DNA of 64,000 nucleotides from Cyrtodaria siliqua. Its lineage: Eukaryota > Mollusca > Bivalvia > Adapedonta > Hiatellidae. This document shows positions 25,016 to 37,125 of this stretch, piece after piece (position 1 is the stretch's first letter; every line of letters begins with the position of its first letter). The position numbers and the translations under genes were made by a program. The notes under the pieces are model-generated. The model was not told the origin of the DNA. It was given only the letters and a program-made list of their open reading frames with translations, and made no database searches. Location of the stretch: the NCBI GenBank assembly GCA_037043455.1, contig JAWPHD010004382.1, forward strand, positions 1-64,000. Direction: 5' to 3'.

Positions 25016-25467
25016 TTTAGTCTAAATTAATTTCCAATATTTCTGATTTAGTCCAAATATCCAATTTCACTGTTATTTTGAATGAGCACAATAATTAGTA
25101 AATCCTCTCACAAATATATTTTATAAAATCATCCGCAAATTAAATTAACTTCATTGAAGAATACTGAAATATGATCTATTGGGCTGCTCCCAGAGATTAT
25201 ATACTGTCACAGACTCTTCTTGAAGGTTCCCAACTAAAACCGTGCATGAAAATAGTCCAAATCTCATCATAAATGAATTCGCATAAATAATTTGCATACA
25301 TGTTTACATTTATACCATTTTTTAACTTTCCTCAAGGCCAAATCAATTAATAAACACGCTATAATGCATGTACACCTTTAAACAAATGCAACAATACATG
25401 TAAACTTTAGATAAACAGGTAATAGACTGTCTCGCTTGAATGTGCATTGAGCGTCAAGTTTCATCTT
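25016..25467. other. AT-rich non-coding DNA
   Basis: Nothing recognised. Confidence 0.35.
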
Positions 25468-26490
25468 AAGTACTTGTGACTTCTCAACACTATATAAAAC
25501 CTTGCCACACAACCTTATCAAAGACAAGCTTATTGTGCTTTATTTAAAACAATGTTTGCTATTGCAAAAAATACAGTTTTGACTTGTAACAATATTAAAG
25601 AGTTTTTCACTAACAGCAATCTGGACAATTACACTTAAATATGTTAACTACACATTTTCCTATTAGATAATATTTTCATTAGGTAACTATTGAACTACCG
25701 TTGATAGACACAGTATTGGTAGCCCTATGGGTAAGAACTGTAGCCGTAGATTTGTTTTTGTATTGATATGAGAGAGATTTAATGTTGAGTTTATACCAAA
25801 CTCTCAGTCTGATGCCATCGAAGCCTTTATTATTAAAACCTTTCGGTATCTGGATGACATATTAAACATTGACAAACCTTTATTCTACTATTGTGAATAC
25901 TTTCTATTCATACGAAGCTAATTTGTCTGATACTGTTGATTTTTTTCTCGATATGCATTTGAAAATAGAGAAATATTTAGCAAAATGATGACAAAATAAT
26001 TGATTTCAATTTCGAATTTTTTAATTATCCACACTTACACGTGAAAATTCCCCGGGCAACTTCTAATGGGACTTTACAATTTATTCGTTTTGCTGGAGCG
26101 TGCAATCGAGTTCATGACTTTAATATTTGTCTTCCTTGTATATTTTTTATCATGCTCATTCAAGGTCTTCATCATTACACCGCGTATGCAAACGTGGAAA
26201 CGTGGCTCCATCGTAAATGGGTTGATTACTATATAATCTGCAGCAACTCTGCAGTTCTGCAGATAAGAAGGTTCGAGGCCCATTCTCCATATGTTATCTT
26301 GATGTAACCTGGCATGTTCATTCCTGTTAGGTGCCATGTAACCTTGCATGTGTTAGTGCGCCGTAAAACCCAATTCAGTTCAGTTCAGTTCCATCAGAGC
26401 TTGGAAAAAAGCCTGATATAAGCCTTAATATAATTTAAGAAATATTCTACAACAAAGACTTTCACAACCTGACTTCTATGACTTAAAAGA
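25468..26490 (+). pseudogene. Naiad RT, decayed, split by a SINE
   Basis: Conserved blocks run in order. STCDFSTLYKTLPHNLIKDK lies at about 25480-25540. A GSPMG-like palm motif lies near 25713-25760 (the sequence for IGSPMGKNC...). RYLDDILNIDKP is at about 25846-25885, then LSDTVDFFLDMHL and the PRATSNGTLQFIRFAGACNR block (26050-26110). The last part is resumed at 26390-26480 after a SINE. Numerous stops make it non-functional. Beyond 26490 an inverted 3'-UTR piece of another copy follows. Confidence 0.75.
26182..26388 (+). mobile_element. SINE inserted in the Naiad copy
   Basis: It interrupts the RT between the codons for LLIQGLHHY and the continuation at 26390. A consensus Pol III B box GGTTCGAGGCC lies at about 26273-26283. 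The body ends with GTGCGCCGTAAAACC and a pentanucleotide tail (TTCAG)n. Being nested in the Naiad copy, it is younger. An A box is not convincing. Confidence 0.6.
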
Positions 26491-26502
26491 GGTTACACAA
26501 CA

Positions 26503-26605
26503 TGCAGGGAAACTTCAGTGGCAAAAGGGCAGTTAGTGTTTTACACCAGGTCCTAGAGTGCAGCAAATCTCACTTTTAACCCATTGTCATCCCAATTAAT
26601 CGAGA
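26503..26605 (-). mobile_element. Naiad 3'-UTR fragment, inverted
   Basis: On the minus strand it matches the 5' arm and middle of the structured module (GGGATGACAATGGGTT), with the 3' arm lost. It lies head-on against the plus-strand RT relic just upstream. Confidence 0.65.
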
Positions 26606-26606
26606 C

Positions 26607-27873
26607 TTTGCACGGACTATACGATATAAACACATTTAGATATCTTGCAAGCAATTTAAGTTGCACTATTTGTTGTTGTTTTATAATTTATTGTTATATG
26701 TTGTTATGTATTTTATATAGAAGTTGCACGGACTATATGATATAAACACATTTAGATATCTTGCAAGCAATTTAAGTTGCACTATTTGTTGTTGTTTTAT
26801 AATGTATTGTTATATGTTGTTATGTATTTTATATAGAATTTGCACGGACTATATGATATAAACACATTTAGATAACTTGCAAGCAATTTAAGTTGCACTA
26901 TTTGTTGTTGTTTTATAATTTATTGTTATATGTTGTTATGTATTTTATATAGGAGTTGCACGGACTATATGATATACACACATTTAGATATCTTGCAAGC
27001 AATTTAAGTTGCACTATTTGTTGTTGTTTTATAATTTATTGTTATATGTTGTTATGTATTTTATATAGGAGTTGCACGGACTATACGATATAAACACATT
27101 TAGATATCTTGCAAGCAATTTAAGTTGCACTAATTGTTGTTGTTTTATAATTTATTGTTATATGTTGTTATGTATTTTATATAGAAGTTGCACGGACTTT
27201 ATGATATAAACACATTTAGATATCTTGCAAGCAATTTAAGTTGCACTATTTGTTGTTGTTTTATAATTTATTGTTATATGTTGTTATGTATTTTATATAG
27301 AAGTTGCACGGACTATATGATATAAACACATTTAGATAACTTGCAAGCAATTTAAGTTGCACTATTTGTTGTTGTTTTATAATTTATTGTTATATGTTGT
27401 TTTGTATTTTATATAGGAGTTGCACGGACTATATGATATAAACACATTTAGATATCTTGCAAGCAATTTAAGTTGCACTATTTGTTGTTGTTTTATAATG
27501 TATTGTTATATGTTGCTATGTATTTTATATAGAAGTTGCACGGACTATATGATATAAACACATTTAGATATCTTGCAAGCAATTTAAGTTGCACTATTTG
27601 TTGTTGTTTTATAATGTATTGTTATATGTTGCTATGTATTTTATATAGAAGTTGCCCGGACTATATGATATAAACACATTTAGATATCTTGCAAGCAATT
27701 TAATTTGCACTGTTTGTTGTTGTTTTATAATGTATTGTTATATGTTGTTATGTATTGTATATAGAAGTTGCACGGACTATATGTTATAAACACATTTAGA
27801 TATCTTGCAAGCAATTTAAGTTGCACTATTTGTTGTTGTTTTATAATTTATTGTTATATGTTGTTATGTATTT
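26607..27873. repeat. 116-bp satellite, about 11 units
   Basis: TGCACGGACTATATGATATA and the following ~95 bp recur exactly every 116 bp (phase marker CACGGAC at 26611, 26727, 26843, 26959, 27075, 27191, 27307, 27423, 27539, 27771; one unit has CCCGGAC at 27655). Units are ~95% identical, indicating recent amplification. Each contains TTGCAAGCAATTTAAGTTGC. It has no coding potential. Confidence 0.95.
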
Positions 27874-28696
27874 TACTTACTAGGCAGTAGTGAGAGGTAA
27901 TAAATATATGAATGACAGAAAGAGCCTATAAAGCCGAAAGGCAAGTTCTCAGTGACAAGACAAGTATGGACAGACAAGACTATATTAAAGACAAACGATA
28001 AAAACTACCATCCCTTTCAGTATTTATGTAGACGTTTCTTCCCCCACAACTCCGAACAACGGCAAGCTTAAGATCATAATTCTGTCCTTTTCGTGTGATT
28101 TCTTATAATAATTCCTTACATCCGGCAGTCTACGACATTATAATCTACTTCTTGTTAGGATTATTTGATATAGTGTATTAGATATAGTCCCATCCTGTCA
28201 GCCTCTTCCTGACGGTTGCGTAAAACAATTATTTTGTAAACATAAAAATAAATTGGTCCTTTTCCACAAAACAATCACGAGGAGGGCATTATTTTGAAAT
28301 GAAAGAGAACCATTTTCTGATTCTGATTGAATAAAACGAGCTCTGTATTGATTTTGGCATCAAACTACGTTTTACAACAATTACTCCAATAGCAGAAGCA
28401 TCGATTACATAATAAGTAAGGCACAAAGTTATACGGCTTCTGACGTAGATAGAAGCCTAACTATGCAACATATATTACGGTAATTGTAATGGTCTCATTT
28501 TTAAAGTGCAAGTCTTAATTGACTAAATGAACCAGAAATGTTCAGATAAATGCGCATTTAGGTTTACCACCACCAATTAAATGTAAACCTCCGAGGTGTA
28601 GTCGAATGTAGTTCCTATAATAAAAAGTAATCCCTCCTTTTTCGATTGAAATGGGCATTATAAGTAGGGGAAAACTGCCCATTTCTATTCGATTTT
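27874..28696. other. Non-coding, short hairpin near 28650
   Basis: No gene was seen. GAAATGGGCA (about 28648) and TGCCCATTTC (about 28676) form a small hairpin just before the following array. Confidence 0.4.
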
Positions 28697-30000
28697 ATTG
28701 CATTTGGGTCAGTAGATTAAAGGCCAAGGTCACAGTGACCTTATATAGAAATATGCATTCCGCATAATGACTTCATCAATAGTAACAACTACACTCATAA
28801 AACATCATAGGTGCATTGCCCTAGGTGAGATGAGGAAACCTGTTGATATTGGGATCAGTATAGTAGGTCAAAGGCCAAGGCCGCAATCACCTTATATGGA
28901 AATATGAATTCGCATAATAACATCAAAAACGTAACACCTAATTACAATCATACAACTTCATCGGTACATTGCCCTAGGAGAGAGAAGAAAACATGTTGTT
29001 TTTGGGGCCAGAAGGTTAAATGTCAAGGTCACGGTGACCTTATAGGGAAATATGCATTCCGCAAAGTAACTTCAAAATAATAACACATACACTCACAAAA
29101 CTTCATAGGTACATTTCTCCAGTTGAGCGGAGGAAACTTGTTGTTTTTGGGGTCATTAGGTCAAAGGTCAAGGTCACCGTGACCTTATATAAAACACATT
29201 CCGGAAGATAACTTCGAAACTATAACTCCTACACTCATGAAACTTCATAGGTACATTTCCCTAGGTTAGAGAAGGAAGTCTGTTGTTTTAGGACCAGTAG
29301 ATCAAAGGTGAAGGTCACGATGACATAATAGGGAAATTCCGCACAATAACTTGAACTCGTAACACCTACACTCATGAAATTTCATAATTACATTGCTCTA
29401 GGTGAGAGGAGGATCCATTTTGTTTTTGGAGCCAGTAGGTCAAAGGTCAGTGTCATGGTGATTTTTTTTTAAATATGCATTTCGCACAGTAACTTCAAAA
29501 CTACACCTACACTCATAAAACTCCAAAAATGCATTGCCCTAGGTGTGAGGAGGAACCCTATTGTTTTTGGGGCCAGTAAGTCAAAGGTCAAGGTCGCAGT
29601 GATCTTATATGCAAATATGCATTCCGCGCAATAACTTCAAAATCATATCACCTACACTCATAAAACTTCAGAAGTACATTGCCCTAGGCGAGAGGAGGAA
29701 ACCTATCGCATTTGGGGTCAGTAATCCAAATGTCAAGGTCACAGTGACCTTATATGGAAATATGCATTTCGCACAATAACTTCAAAACAGTAACACTTAC
29801 ACTCATAAAACTTCATAAGTAGATTGCCCTAGTTGAAATGAGGAACCCTATTGCTTTTGGGGTCAGTAGGTTGTCAAAGGTCAAGGTCGCAATCACCTTA
29901 TATGGAAATATGAATTCCGCATAATAACTTTAAAACCGTAAAACCTACAGTCATAAGACTTCAAAGGTACATTGCCCTGGATAAGAGAAGGAACCCTATT
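28697..30000. repeat. ~145-bp divergent array with ERE-like palindromes
   Basis: Nine units share CTCATAAAACTTCATAGGTA, ATTGCCCTAGGTGAGAGGAG, TTTTTGGGGTCAGTAGGTCA and AAGGTCACAGTGACCTTATA. Four units (28727-28741, 29026-29040, 29171-29185, 29736-29750) hold a perfect AGGTCAnnnTGACCT palindrome. The TCAAGGTCA extended half-site sits in the last three of these, and other units vary. It is known as a dispersed repeat type in molluscs; the receptor-site reading is an inference. Confidence 0.85.
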
Positions 30001-30626
30001 ATTAAGTAATCAAATGTAAATGAATTACAAGTATTTTCCTAAATTAACAGAATTAATCAGTTATCAAATAAGGCAACGATATGTTGATAAATGTATATCT
30101 GAGTTCCTATGAAATGACAACAATAATAACGGACACAATCTAGTAAATTAAAATCAGTAACTTGAGTAAATGAATTATATCAGAATATAACTAAAACAAG
30201 TTGTTATACAGCCATTTTTCTTTATTCTTTATTCACACAGACATACACACTAGTAATTCGAAAAATACAGTTATATATAAATACTGCTATATTCTATCTA
30301 AAACTTCATTTCTTATTTTCAAAGCTTAATACTCTACTATAGATAGTCTACGAATACTTAACTTTATTCATTGAGTTAATTAATTCCATAAATGTAATCA
30401 TATTAGGACGTTTTCAAAAATAATTAGATATATATTTATTCCAAAACACCGAGAAGCTTTCACACTCGAATACAAAATAGGATTCATCTTCTAACACTCT
30501 ACAAGTTCACACATTCCCTCATTTACAGGTATTCTGACAGGTCTAACTGCCAGATTCAATTTTTAATTGATGATATGAAGCCCTTAGTTTTATAAATGAT
30601 TGAGGGTTAGGGGGTCCCTTGGAAGC
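30001..30626. other. AT-rich non-coding DNA
   Basis: Nothing recognised. Confidence 0.35.
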
Positions 30627-31275
30627 ATCAAACACACACAAATGAGTAACGGTAAGAGTACACTCGGTTTTACTGAGTCTATTCATGAGAGATAATATAA
30701 TTTGCAACATCGCTCACGGCCCTAACAGTGGAAATAAGTTGTATAAATGTATGGGTTATCCTTTGTATATATTATGTCGAGATTTCTAAGTTATTAAGTT
30801 ATTTGCCAGTATTTTATTACTTACAGTTCCACTGTGATCATCAAGCCCAATCTTGGTGGCGGCTTTAAAGTAGAATACTGCTTAAGCCGGTGCTAGTGGG
30901 CGTGAGAGGTGTTTCAAATTATATTTCCTCCCTTGAGCTGACTCAATAAAAACCGAATCTGCTACTTTTTACTCTTGTTTGTGTTTGTTTCATTCAAAGG
31001 ATTCTTTTTATTAGTTATTGACATTCTCGCTAACGTTTGTTTAGTGCTGTTTGACGGCTGTAAAATGTCGCCGCAACTGCAAATCAATAGCATTAGGATT
31101 TACTGGTCGTTTGAAATCACCAAGTTCAAACTTTGTGGATTTAAAGTAGAATACCGCATAAGCTGCTGAGACGGAGCGTAATATGTATTGCAAATTATAT
31201 TACCCCTCATGAACAGACTCAATTAAATTGTGTTTGTTGCTTCCAAGTGATCCCCTTTTCAGTATTTATTGACCA
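30627..31275 (+). repeat. LTR-like repeat: inverted piece plus two direct units
   Basis: 30627-30710 is a minus-oriented piece (CTCGGTTTTACTGAGTCTAT). About 30800-31022 and 31023-31275 are two direct units sharing TTTAAAGTAGAATACTGCTTAAGC, CATGAACAGACTCAATAAA-type sequence and a TTTGTGTTTGTT tract. It is the same family as 18661-19060. The hairpin AATAAA is kept in unit 1 and the stem is deleted in unit 2. Confidence 0.55.
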
Positions 31276-32056
31276 GTTATTTATCCTCATAATCAACAAC
31301 AAGTACGTCATATTTATCACAGCTGAAAATTGTATCTACACAAGTATTATTGATTTTATGACATAATCACGATTATCATCATTTTAATTGTAACATGACA
31401 TAACAATATTAAAACACATGTGAATAACTGGATATAAGTTTGTTATTATATATAAAATCCTCTCGGATTATCTATGTTAAGTACCTTAAGTTTATACCGG
31501 AGTATGGTGCACCTTTCAAATGTTCAGTATCTTAACTGTCATATTTGAAAAAAAAATGTTTTGGCGCTGTTCTAGAAATAGCACTTCAATACATTAATGC
31601 ATCAAGATGGATGTTACTTAAACTTTGTTAATTATTGTGTAACCTTGAAAAAGGAGGGTAAATCCCACTGAAACGTTCGATTAAAGTGTAAAACAGAGAA
31701 CTGATTATTATATACACGTTTACAAATAACAGTTGTTAGTAACTAATTATGCGTGTTTATAAAATGATTGATTAAATCAACTATAACTTTCTGAAACACA
31801 GGACAATTTATGGCAAACTATTAAGTCAGACGGCGCTTAATATAACGTTGTTGTTCATTAATGTATCACATTTTTGTGAGTCTGATAGTCACGGTGTATA
31901 TCATCAGCCTTACCTTAAATCTTCATATTTGACCATTTTTATATAAAAGTTTGTTATTATTGTATCTGTACGACTTTTGTATCTCCTTCATTTTCATTTC
32001 AGAAAGTTATACTCTTAAATGTCAGATTCATGACCAAAACTTTGCTACAATATCTC
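31276..32056. other. Non-coding, downstream of the ART gene
   Basis: No gene and no clear poly(A) signal on the minus strand were identified, so the 3' end of the adjacent gene is unresolved. Confidence 0.35.
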
Positions 32057-32799
32057 TTAATAGATGGTCAACATAGAAACGAGAAAGTAGACTGCAAGGT
32101 GTGGTTTTCGAAAAGATGCATCCCCAGTCTGTGAATAATCAGATGCAGCTCCAAGAACAACAAATGTGTTCTTTTTCTTAAGATAACTGGGATAGATGAC
32201 TGCTGCCAGAGGATTTAATTTTGTTATTCTTTCTTGGACACCTTGAGCATCGGTGATTTTTTCTTTTACTTCAAACGTTGCTCTGTATGATATCAATACT
32301 TCACCTTCCTTTGGCATTGCCGAAAAACTTACAATATTGACTCCATTTGCATTTTCAACAACAACAAAGCAATTTTTTTCATCTCCCGGAAATGTTAAAG
32401 CTGTTAAAACACTGGTTGACGTACTTGTGAATCGTTTAGGAATGTACATTCCGCTACTTGGAAAGCTATCACACTGTCCTCTGTACACTGTTTTGCCTTT
32501 AACACCATTCTTTTCGGATAAAATGTCAATGGCCTCATCCAGTAATGTCGCAAATGTGCTGTACGGTTGTGAATTAGTATGACTAATTTCGAAATTCAGT
32601 ACACTATAGAATGCTTTCATATTGCTAAGATAGCATTCCTGTGTATAAATGTTAACAAGAGAAACCGCTGCTTGGTAATTGTTATCAAAGTTACTGAACT
32701 GTTTGCCTTTGTCTTTCCCATCTGAAGCGCAGTCATTGGAGTCGGTATTGAATTTGTTATCAAATGAATCCAACATATCTGTAGCCCTGTCATAAAAGT
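32057..32799 (-). CDS. Secreted arginine ADP-ribosyltransferase, exon 2 (catalytic)
   Basis: The exon begins after an acceptor (TTTTAATTACTTTGCAG, minus strand) at 32799 and ends at a stop at 32057. Joined in phase to the exon at 34738-34819 it gives a 274-residue protein of usual ecto-ART length. The R-S-ExE triad of arginine-specific mono-ADP-ribosyltransferases is present: Arg134 in TVYRGQ, Ser153 in RFTSTS, and Glu192/Glu194 in EGEVLI. Four cysteines fit an extracellular fold. A hydrophobic C-terminus (HLAVYFLVSMLTIY) could be a GPI-anchor signal. The enzyme moves ADP-ribose from NAD+ to arginine of target proteins, outside the cell or in the secretory pathway. The target is unknown. The frame is intact, so this is probably a working host gene. 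Confidence 0.85.
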
Positions 32800-33521
32800 C
32801 TGCAAAGTAATTAAAATGCAATTAGAATACATACTTATACTATGCTATTATTTTATGCAATAACGTATTGGTTTATTTCCAAAAAACTGTATTTATAGCT
32901 GTTTCTTCAAACACCTTTGACCTGTCATTTTCACAAAGTTTATAATTACCACAGATACACACCAATAAGATTACGTAATTATTTATAAATATAGTTGGTT
33001 GTTTCCAGAATAATGGGGTAATTCTATGAGAAAGAAAATATCATGTAAGACACCTAATGGCAATGAATTTCATTTTTCGTAATTCAAAAAAACAGTCGCG
33101 ACAGTTAAATGCGAAACCCAGAACAATTTTTGTATTTTATAACTTATACAAAACACAAAATACAGACTGATAGTTTGTTTCCAATAATGATTATGAAAAT
33201 GTTTGACAGATCAATACTTTGTCTAGTAGCTAAGCATCTACATTTAATTAAAACTTGATAGTTAATATTAGATTCAAGTGACATCACGCTTTAGTTCTAC
33301 ATGACCTTAACACCATATTTAGACATATTCAAAAAAGTGTTTATTCATTTTCATTTAAATGCCTTCAACTGTCATTTGACAGGGATGCACTTTAAGCAAA
33401 CAACAATTACATCAAAAATTAAAAAGAATTTAATTGCATATTATATTACCTCGAATAAACAGACTCAATTAAACCAAGACTGCGCTAAAAAAATATTGTT
33501 TGGATTCGCGACAATTTCTTT

Positions 33522-33700
33522 TACTTGCTCTGGCTTCTACCAAGTCACTGAGTACTTGCTTTGAGGCTTTCATATGTATGTTTGCTTTAATATTCATATA
33601 TAAATAAGAATATTTATGTCATAATTATATTGCCTGTTAATGCTGCCTATTTGCTTTGAGGATATAACCTGGCGGAGATTTCTTTATTTACATCATCCCG
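33522..33700 (+). mobile_element. Naiad 3'-UTR fragment in the ART intron
   Basis: It matches about 50800-50980: TCTGGCTTCTACCAAGTCAC, ATTGCCTGTTAATGCTGCC and GGCGGAGATTTCTTTATTTA. It is opposite in orientation to the host gene and ends before the structured module. Confidence 0.65.
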
Positions 33701-33707
33701 TATTTAG

Positions 33708-34480
33708 CTCTACTGGCCAAAGGACAGTAGGGTTTATGCCATTGTCTTTTGTCCGTCGTCCGTTGTCCCTCCGTCCGTCGTCTGTTAACGTTTTGATGTC
33801 AACACTCTAGCAAATTCGTTTTTCATCCGATCTTTACCAAACTTTGCCAGATTATTACTATTAATGAAAGCCCCGAGGAGTTCGAATACAAGCCAAATCG
33901 AAAAAGTAACACCGGAGTTAGCGAAAAAATCTATATGTTGTCTTGTCAAAACTCTAGCGTCTCCATTTTGCATCCTACCTTTACCAAACTTTGTCAGATT
34001 GTTGATTTGATGAAAGCCCGGTCAAAGTCGAAAACCAACCAGATCGGATCAGTAACACTGAAGTTATGGCCTTTGAATTATTGAAAAAAAAAGTTAACTT
34101 TTTGATGTCAACACTCTAGCATCTTCATTTCATTTGATATTTACCAAACTTTGCCAGATCATTAATATCAACGAAAGCCCGGACGAATTTGAAAACTAGC
34201 CAGATCGGAAAAATAACACCAGGATTATTAACCTTTCTATATGTTGTCTTTACCAGATTTTTAATATCAGTGAAAGCTCGGATGAGTTTAAAAAACAGCC
34301 AGATCGGAGAAGTAGCACCTGATTTATTGCTCTTGAATTAACGAAAATGCTATATTTTGTCTCATTCATCGGATCTTTATCAAATTATAACAGATTGCTA
34401 CTATAAATGAAAGCTTGGAGAAGTTTGAAAACCATGTTCCGGTTGAATGATTTTTGGCGGATCTATGGCCATTTAAAGGT
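33708..34480. repeat. Divergent ~170-bp tandem repeat
   Basis: At least four units share TGATGTCAACACTCTAGC, ATCTTTACCAAACTTTGCCA, GAAAGCCCGGA.GAGTT and CCAGATCGGA.AAGTAACACC. The first is preceded by a CCGTCCGTCGTC-rich start (about 33750-33785). It lies wholly in the ART intron. Confidence 0.7.
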
Positions 34481-34737
34481 TTTAATACACACACTTTGTC
34501 CAGACTAATGTACTGGTGTTCTGATCCCATGTTCAATGATTTCGAGGGATACTGGGGCAAGGAATGCCGGTGAGGGATAGTATAACATTCATAGTTCCCG
34601 CTTCAATCTTAAACACATGTCATAGTTGTAGTACGCGGTTAGTTCGAATGAGTTTGTCCTTGCTGCCGATAAAAATATAAAATGAAAAATATCACATTAC
34701 CGCATTATCCAAACATTTTGTTATAAATATCATTTAC

Positions 34738-34819
34738 CGGTAGTTCGTGAATCGACACTTGCAGGCTTTACACATCCAGTCAATGAAATTAACAATACAA
34801 TTGTTAAAACGATATCCAT
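34738..34819 (-). CDS. Secreted arginine ADP-ribosyltransferase, exon 1 (signal peptide)
   Basis: ATG at 34819-34817 opens 27 codons beginning MDIVLTIVLLISLTGCVKPA, a textbook signal peptide with likely cleavage near residues 15-20. The exon ends with one spare base before a GTAAATG donor. With AC from exon 2 this makes an Asp codon and keeps the frame. The same frame is open upstream but has no earlier Met between here and a candidate acceptor (TTTATTTTAG|G, minus strand, near 34900), which may begin this exon after a 5'-UTR intron. Start choice rests on the signal peptide and the splice context. Confidence 0.75.
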
Positions 34820-35017
34820 CTTGTATGATGTGTCGTCTTTATCTCTCGATATAGCGTGAATTTGAAAGTTGTCTGTGACACCTTGTTCTCGTTGTGCTCT
34901 TCCTAAAATAAAGATCATGATTAAATAAAAAATATAGATCCTCCGATCGTTAGAGCGTCTTGAATGCATTCTATTTTCGGAATAACTGATTAGTTGCGGA
35001 TGCGTGTGGATGTCTGG

Positions 35018-35110
35018 ACAGTTTTTATTCATATATTCATGATCATCATTGTATTATAAGCATATTGCCTGTTAATACTGCCTAATTTGATAGCTGTTTA
35101 ACGGAATAGT
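35018..35110 (+). mobile_element. Naiad 3'-UTR scrap
   Basis: The short match TTTTTATTCATATATTCATG, then ATATTGCCTGTTAATACTGCC, corresponds to about 50860-50930. It is upstream of the ART gene's first coding exon. Confidence 0.5.
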
Positions 35111-35138
35111 GTCTGTCCATCTAGGCGTGCATAAATGC

Positions 35139-35372
35139 ACAACAACAAGACTATTTCAACGTGTGAGAGAGACTGTATGACCAACAACGTCCTAAACAAG
35201 GATGTCCAAGTGATAGGTCACGTCAAGATGACGCTTATTTTCGTCTCAAGCACATACGTCAGCTTCCGCACCCAGAAAACGCTGCTGTGAAACCGTCATA
35301 AAATGTACGTGAACATAAAGGGTACTGACAACCGAATACGTGCCAGGACCATTTCTACCCGAATAAGTTGTT
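35139..35372 (+). pseudogene. Tc1-like transposase N-terminal fragment
   Basis: In one frame the block RPKQGCPSDRSRQDDAYFRL continues into KHIRQLPHPENAAVKPS. This resembles the GRPR-type hinge and second helix-turn-helix of the Tc1 transposase DNA-binding region (the family pattern is GRPR, basic residue, D, a run to an LRNRF-like motif). It is broken upstream and downstream by stops and no DDE region was found. It is an old fragment and the call is moderately sure. Confidence 0.45.
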
Positions 35373-36679
35373 AGGTATTATAAGTTTTACCTTATTTTGG
35401 GTTTAATTATAAATCTATATACTGAATTCTGACCACAAATTGTTTCAATAAATGACTTTTCGTGCCTCTTTAAATGCACTGAACAATGAATAAATTGACA
35501 TTTCGATACTGTAGCTGTGGCAGGTTTTCCCGTGCACACGTTAAACTTGGATCAGCAACGCACTCATTATCAGTAAATTAAATTAAAATGTTGCAATACG
35601 TTTGATATAACATACATAATATTTGCATTCCATTGGTGTATTTGCAATGGGGATAAAACACAAGTAAAATGAGTGACAATTGGTGCAAACAACAGACACG
35701 TGTTTTCATGGGTTGGAATTAAGTAATGTCACGGATTTTGTATAAATACTAAGGTAACAGAGACCAGAGTGGATCAGAGGATCAGAGTGTCAATCAGAGA
35801 CAGTCAGTTTTTCAGACTGTTTCAGAGCTATGTTATTCTTTAAAGCATACAACGCGAAGTACTAATTAGAGACTTCACTATGCTACATTAGTATATGCTG
35901 CCCGTGTTATATGACGAAACGATTGGTTTCGTTTACAAACGTTTATCTGACACTCAGATTCACACACAACTTGAGGAATATTAATATCAGGCCTAAATAC
36001 TGCGTACTGAAATACAATCTTAGTTTTTTAGTTAAATGCAGATCAAGATATTTATTGCAGGCCAAGATATTTGATTATTAATACAGAGTTACGTTTCTTT
36101 TTCCTTTAGTATAGTTATACTTTGGTCATAATTGAATAGCGATTATGATCAATGTGGCAAGGTGTTTAATATAAATCAATACTTCGTACACATACAAAAT
36201 ATACTGGATACTAATCGGACCCTCAGGTCAAATACACATTTAGAGACAGTGTTGTTTTACCTTATTATCCACTTTTTTAAAGAGATGTTTTCTACCGTCG
36301 GCGTCAGTCTAGTGGGATGTGTCGGTGTGCCGGTGGCTGAAATATAACGAAAAACACACTCTCAAAGTAGTTTTTCGCCAGCATCACCCTTTGGCACTCA
36401 TTTGTTTGGGAGGTCATCGAGGTAAAACATAAATAATATTTTTAAAGAAGTGAAAGGGGGATATTGTTCTATCAATAAGTTGATTGAGTGTGTAGTTTAT
36501 TCAGCACGGCTCATAGTGATAACAGGAAAAGGTAAAACATAGATAAGTGTATTAGACTCGGGTCGATAGATACACAGAATATTGCAGTGTTTTATATACT
36601 TTTACTGTACACATTAATCTACATAATTAGCCGCTAGAATAGTTGCATGTCAGTAACAAGACTATTACATAGAATCTCT
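35373..36679. other. Non-coding, nothing recognised
   Basis: A short TCAGAG-rich stretch lies at 35768-35830. No gene was recognised. Confidence 0.35.
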
Positions 36680-37125
36680 GACCAAGGACTTACGAAGTTT
36701 GTAAATTACGTCACCATAGATGTCATGATGTGATATTCTTTGATAATAAAAGTTTGCAAATGTTTTTTGAAGTTTATTGTATTCCTGCTGGAATAAATTA
36801 TTCGTTATACAAATATTACGAATATTAAAGCGCTCAACACGACTTCAAGCTCTAGAAAAAATGAAATAAGTTGAGAAACAAAGAAAAGATTATGAGTCCA
36901 ACATGAAAAGTAGCATTCACAGAATACAGTCACTCCAACAACTATTACAACGCAAGGTGATTCAAAAAGTACATCACACACACATTCATTAAAAAAGCAC
37001 ATCACAAGCATATAATAACTGACAACAGGGATACCGCCTTGTAACGGTCAGTAGCAAAAGAGACCACCGGGGAGCTTAAATAGGTTCAAGGGTGCACCAA
37101 ACATCACTTCATAATATTTAGCTCG
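36680..37125 (-). mobile_element. Naiad fragments: RT scrap and 3' end
   Basis: 36680-36870 (minus) is the RT region around FSRA..VERFNIRNICITN and the Tyr-rich thumb. 37018-37125 is the 3'-UTR module without its 5' closing arm, cut by the LTR-like repeat. Internal hairpin arms CGGTGGT/GCTACTG still pair using wobbles. Confidence 0.65.

Larger units (their letters stand above)
32800..34737 (-). other. Intron of the ADP-ribosyltransferase gene
   Basis: It runs from donor G|GTAAATG (34737) to acceptor TTTGCAG (32800). It is 1.94 kb long and carries a Naiad 3'-UTR fragment and a divergent tandem repeat, both described separately. Confidence 0.75.

Noticed and set aside
26265..26290. Perfect B box suggesting a tRNA gene
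   Set aside because: No cloverleaf with matching acceptor and D arms could be drawn. The sequence continues into a SINE body with a TTCAG tail.
26607..27873. Regular spaced repeats resembling a CRISPR array
   Set aside because: The units are contiguous with no unique spacers, and the context is eukaryotic. It is a satellite.
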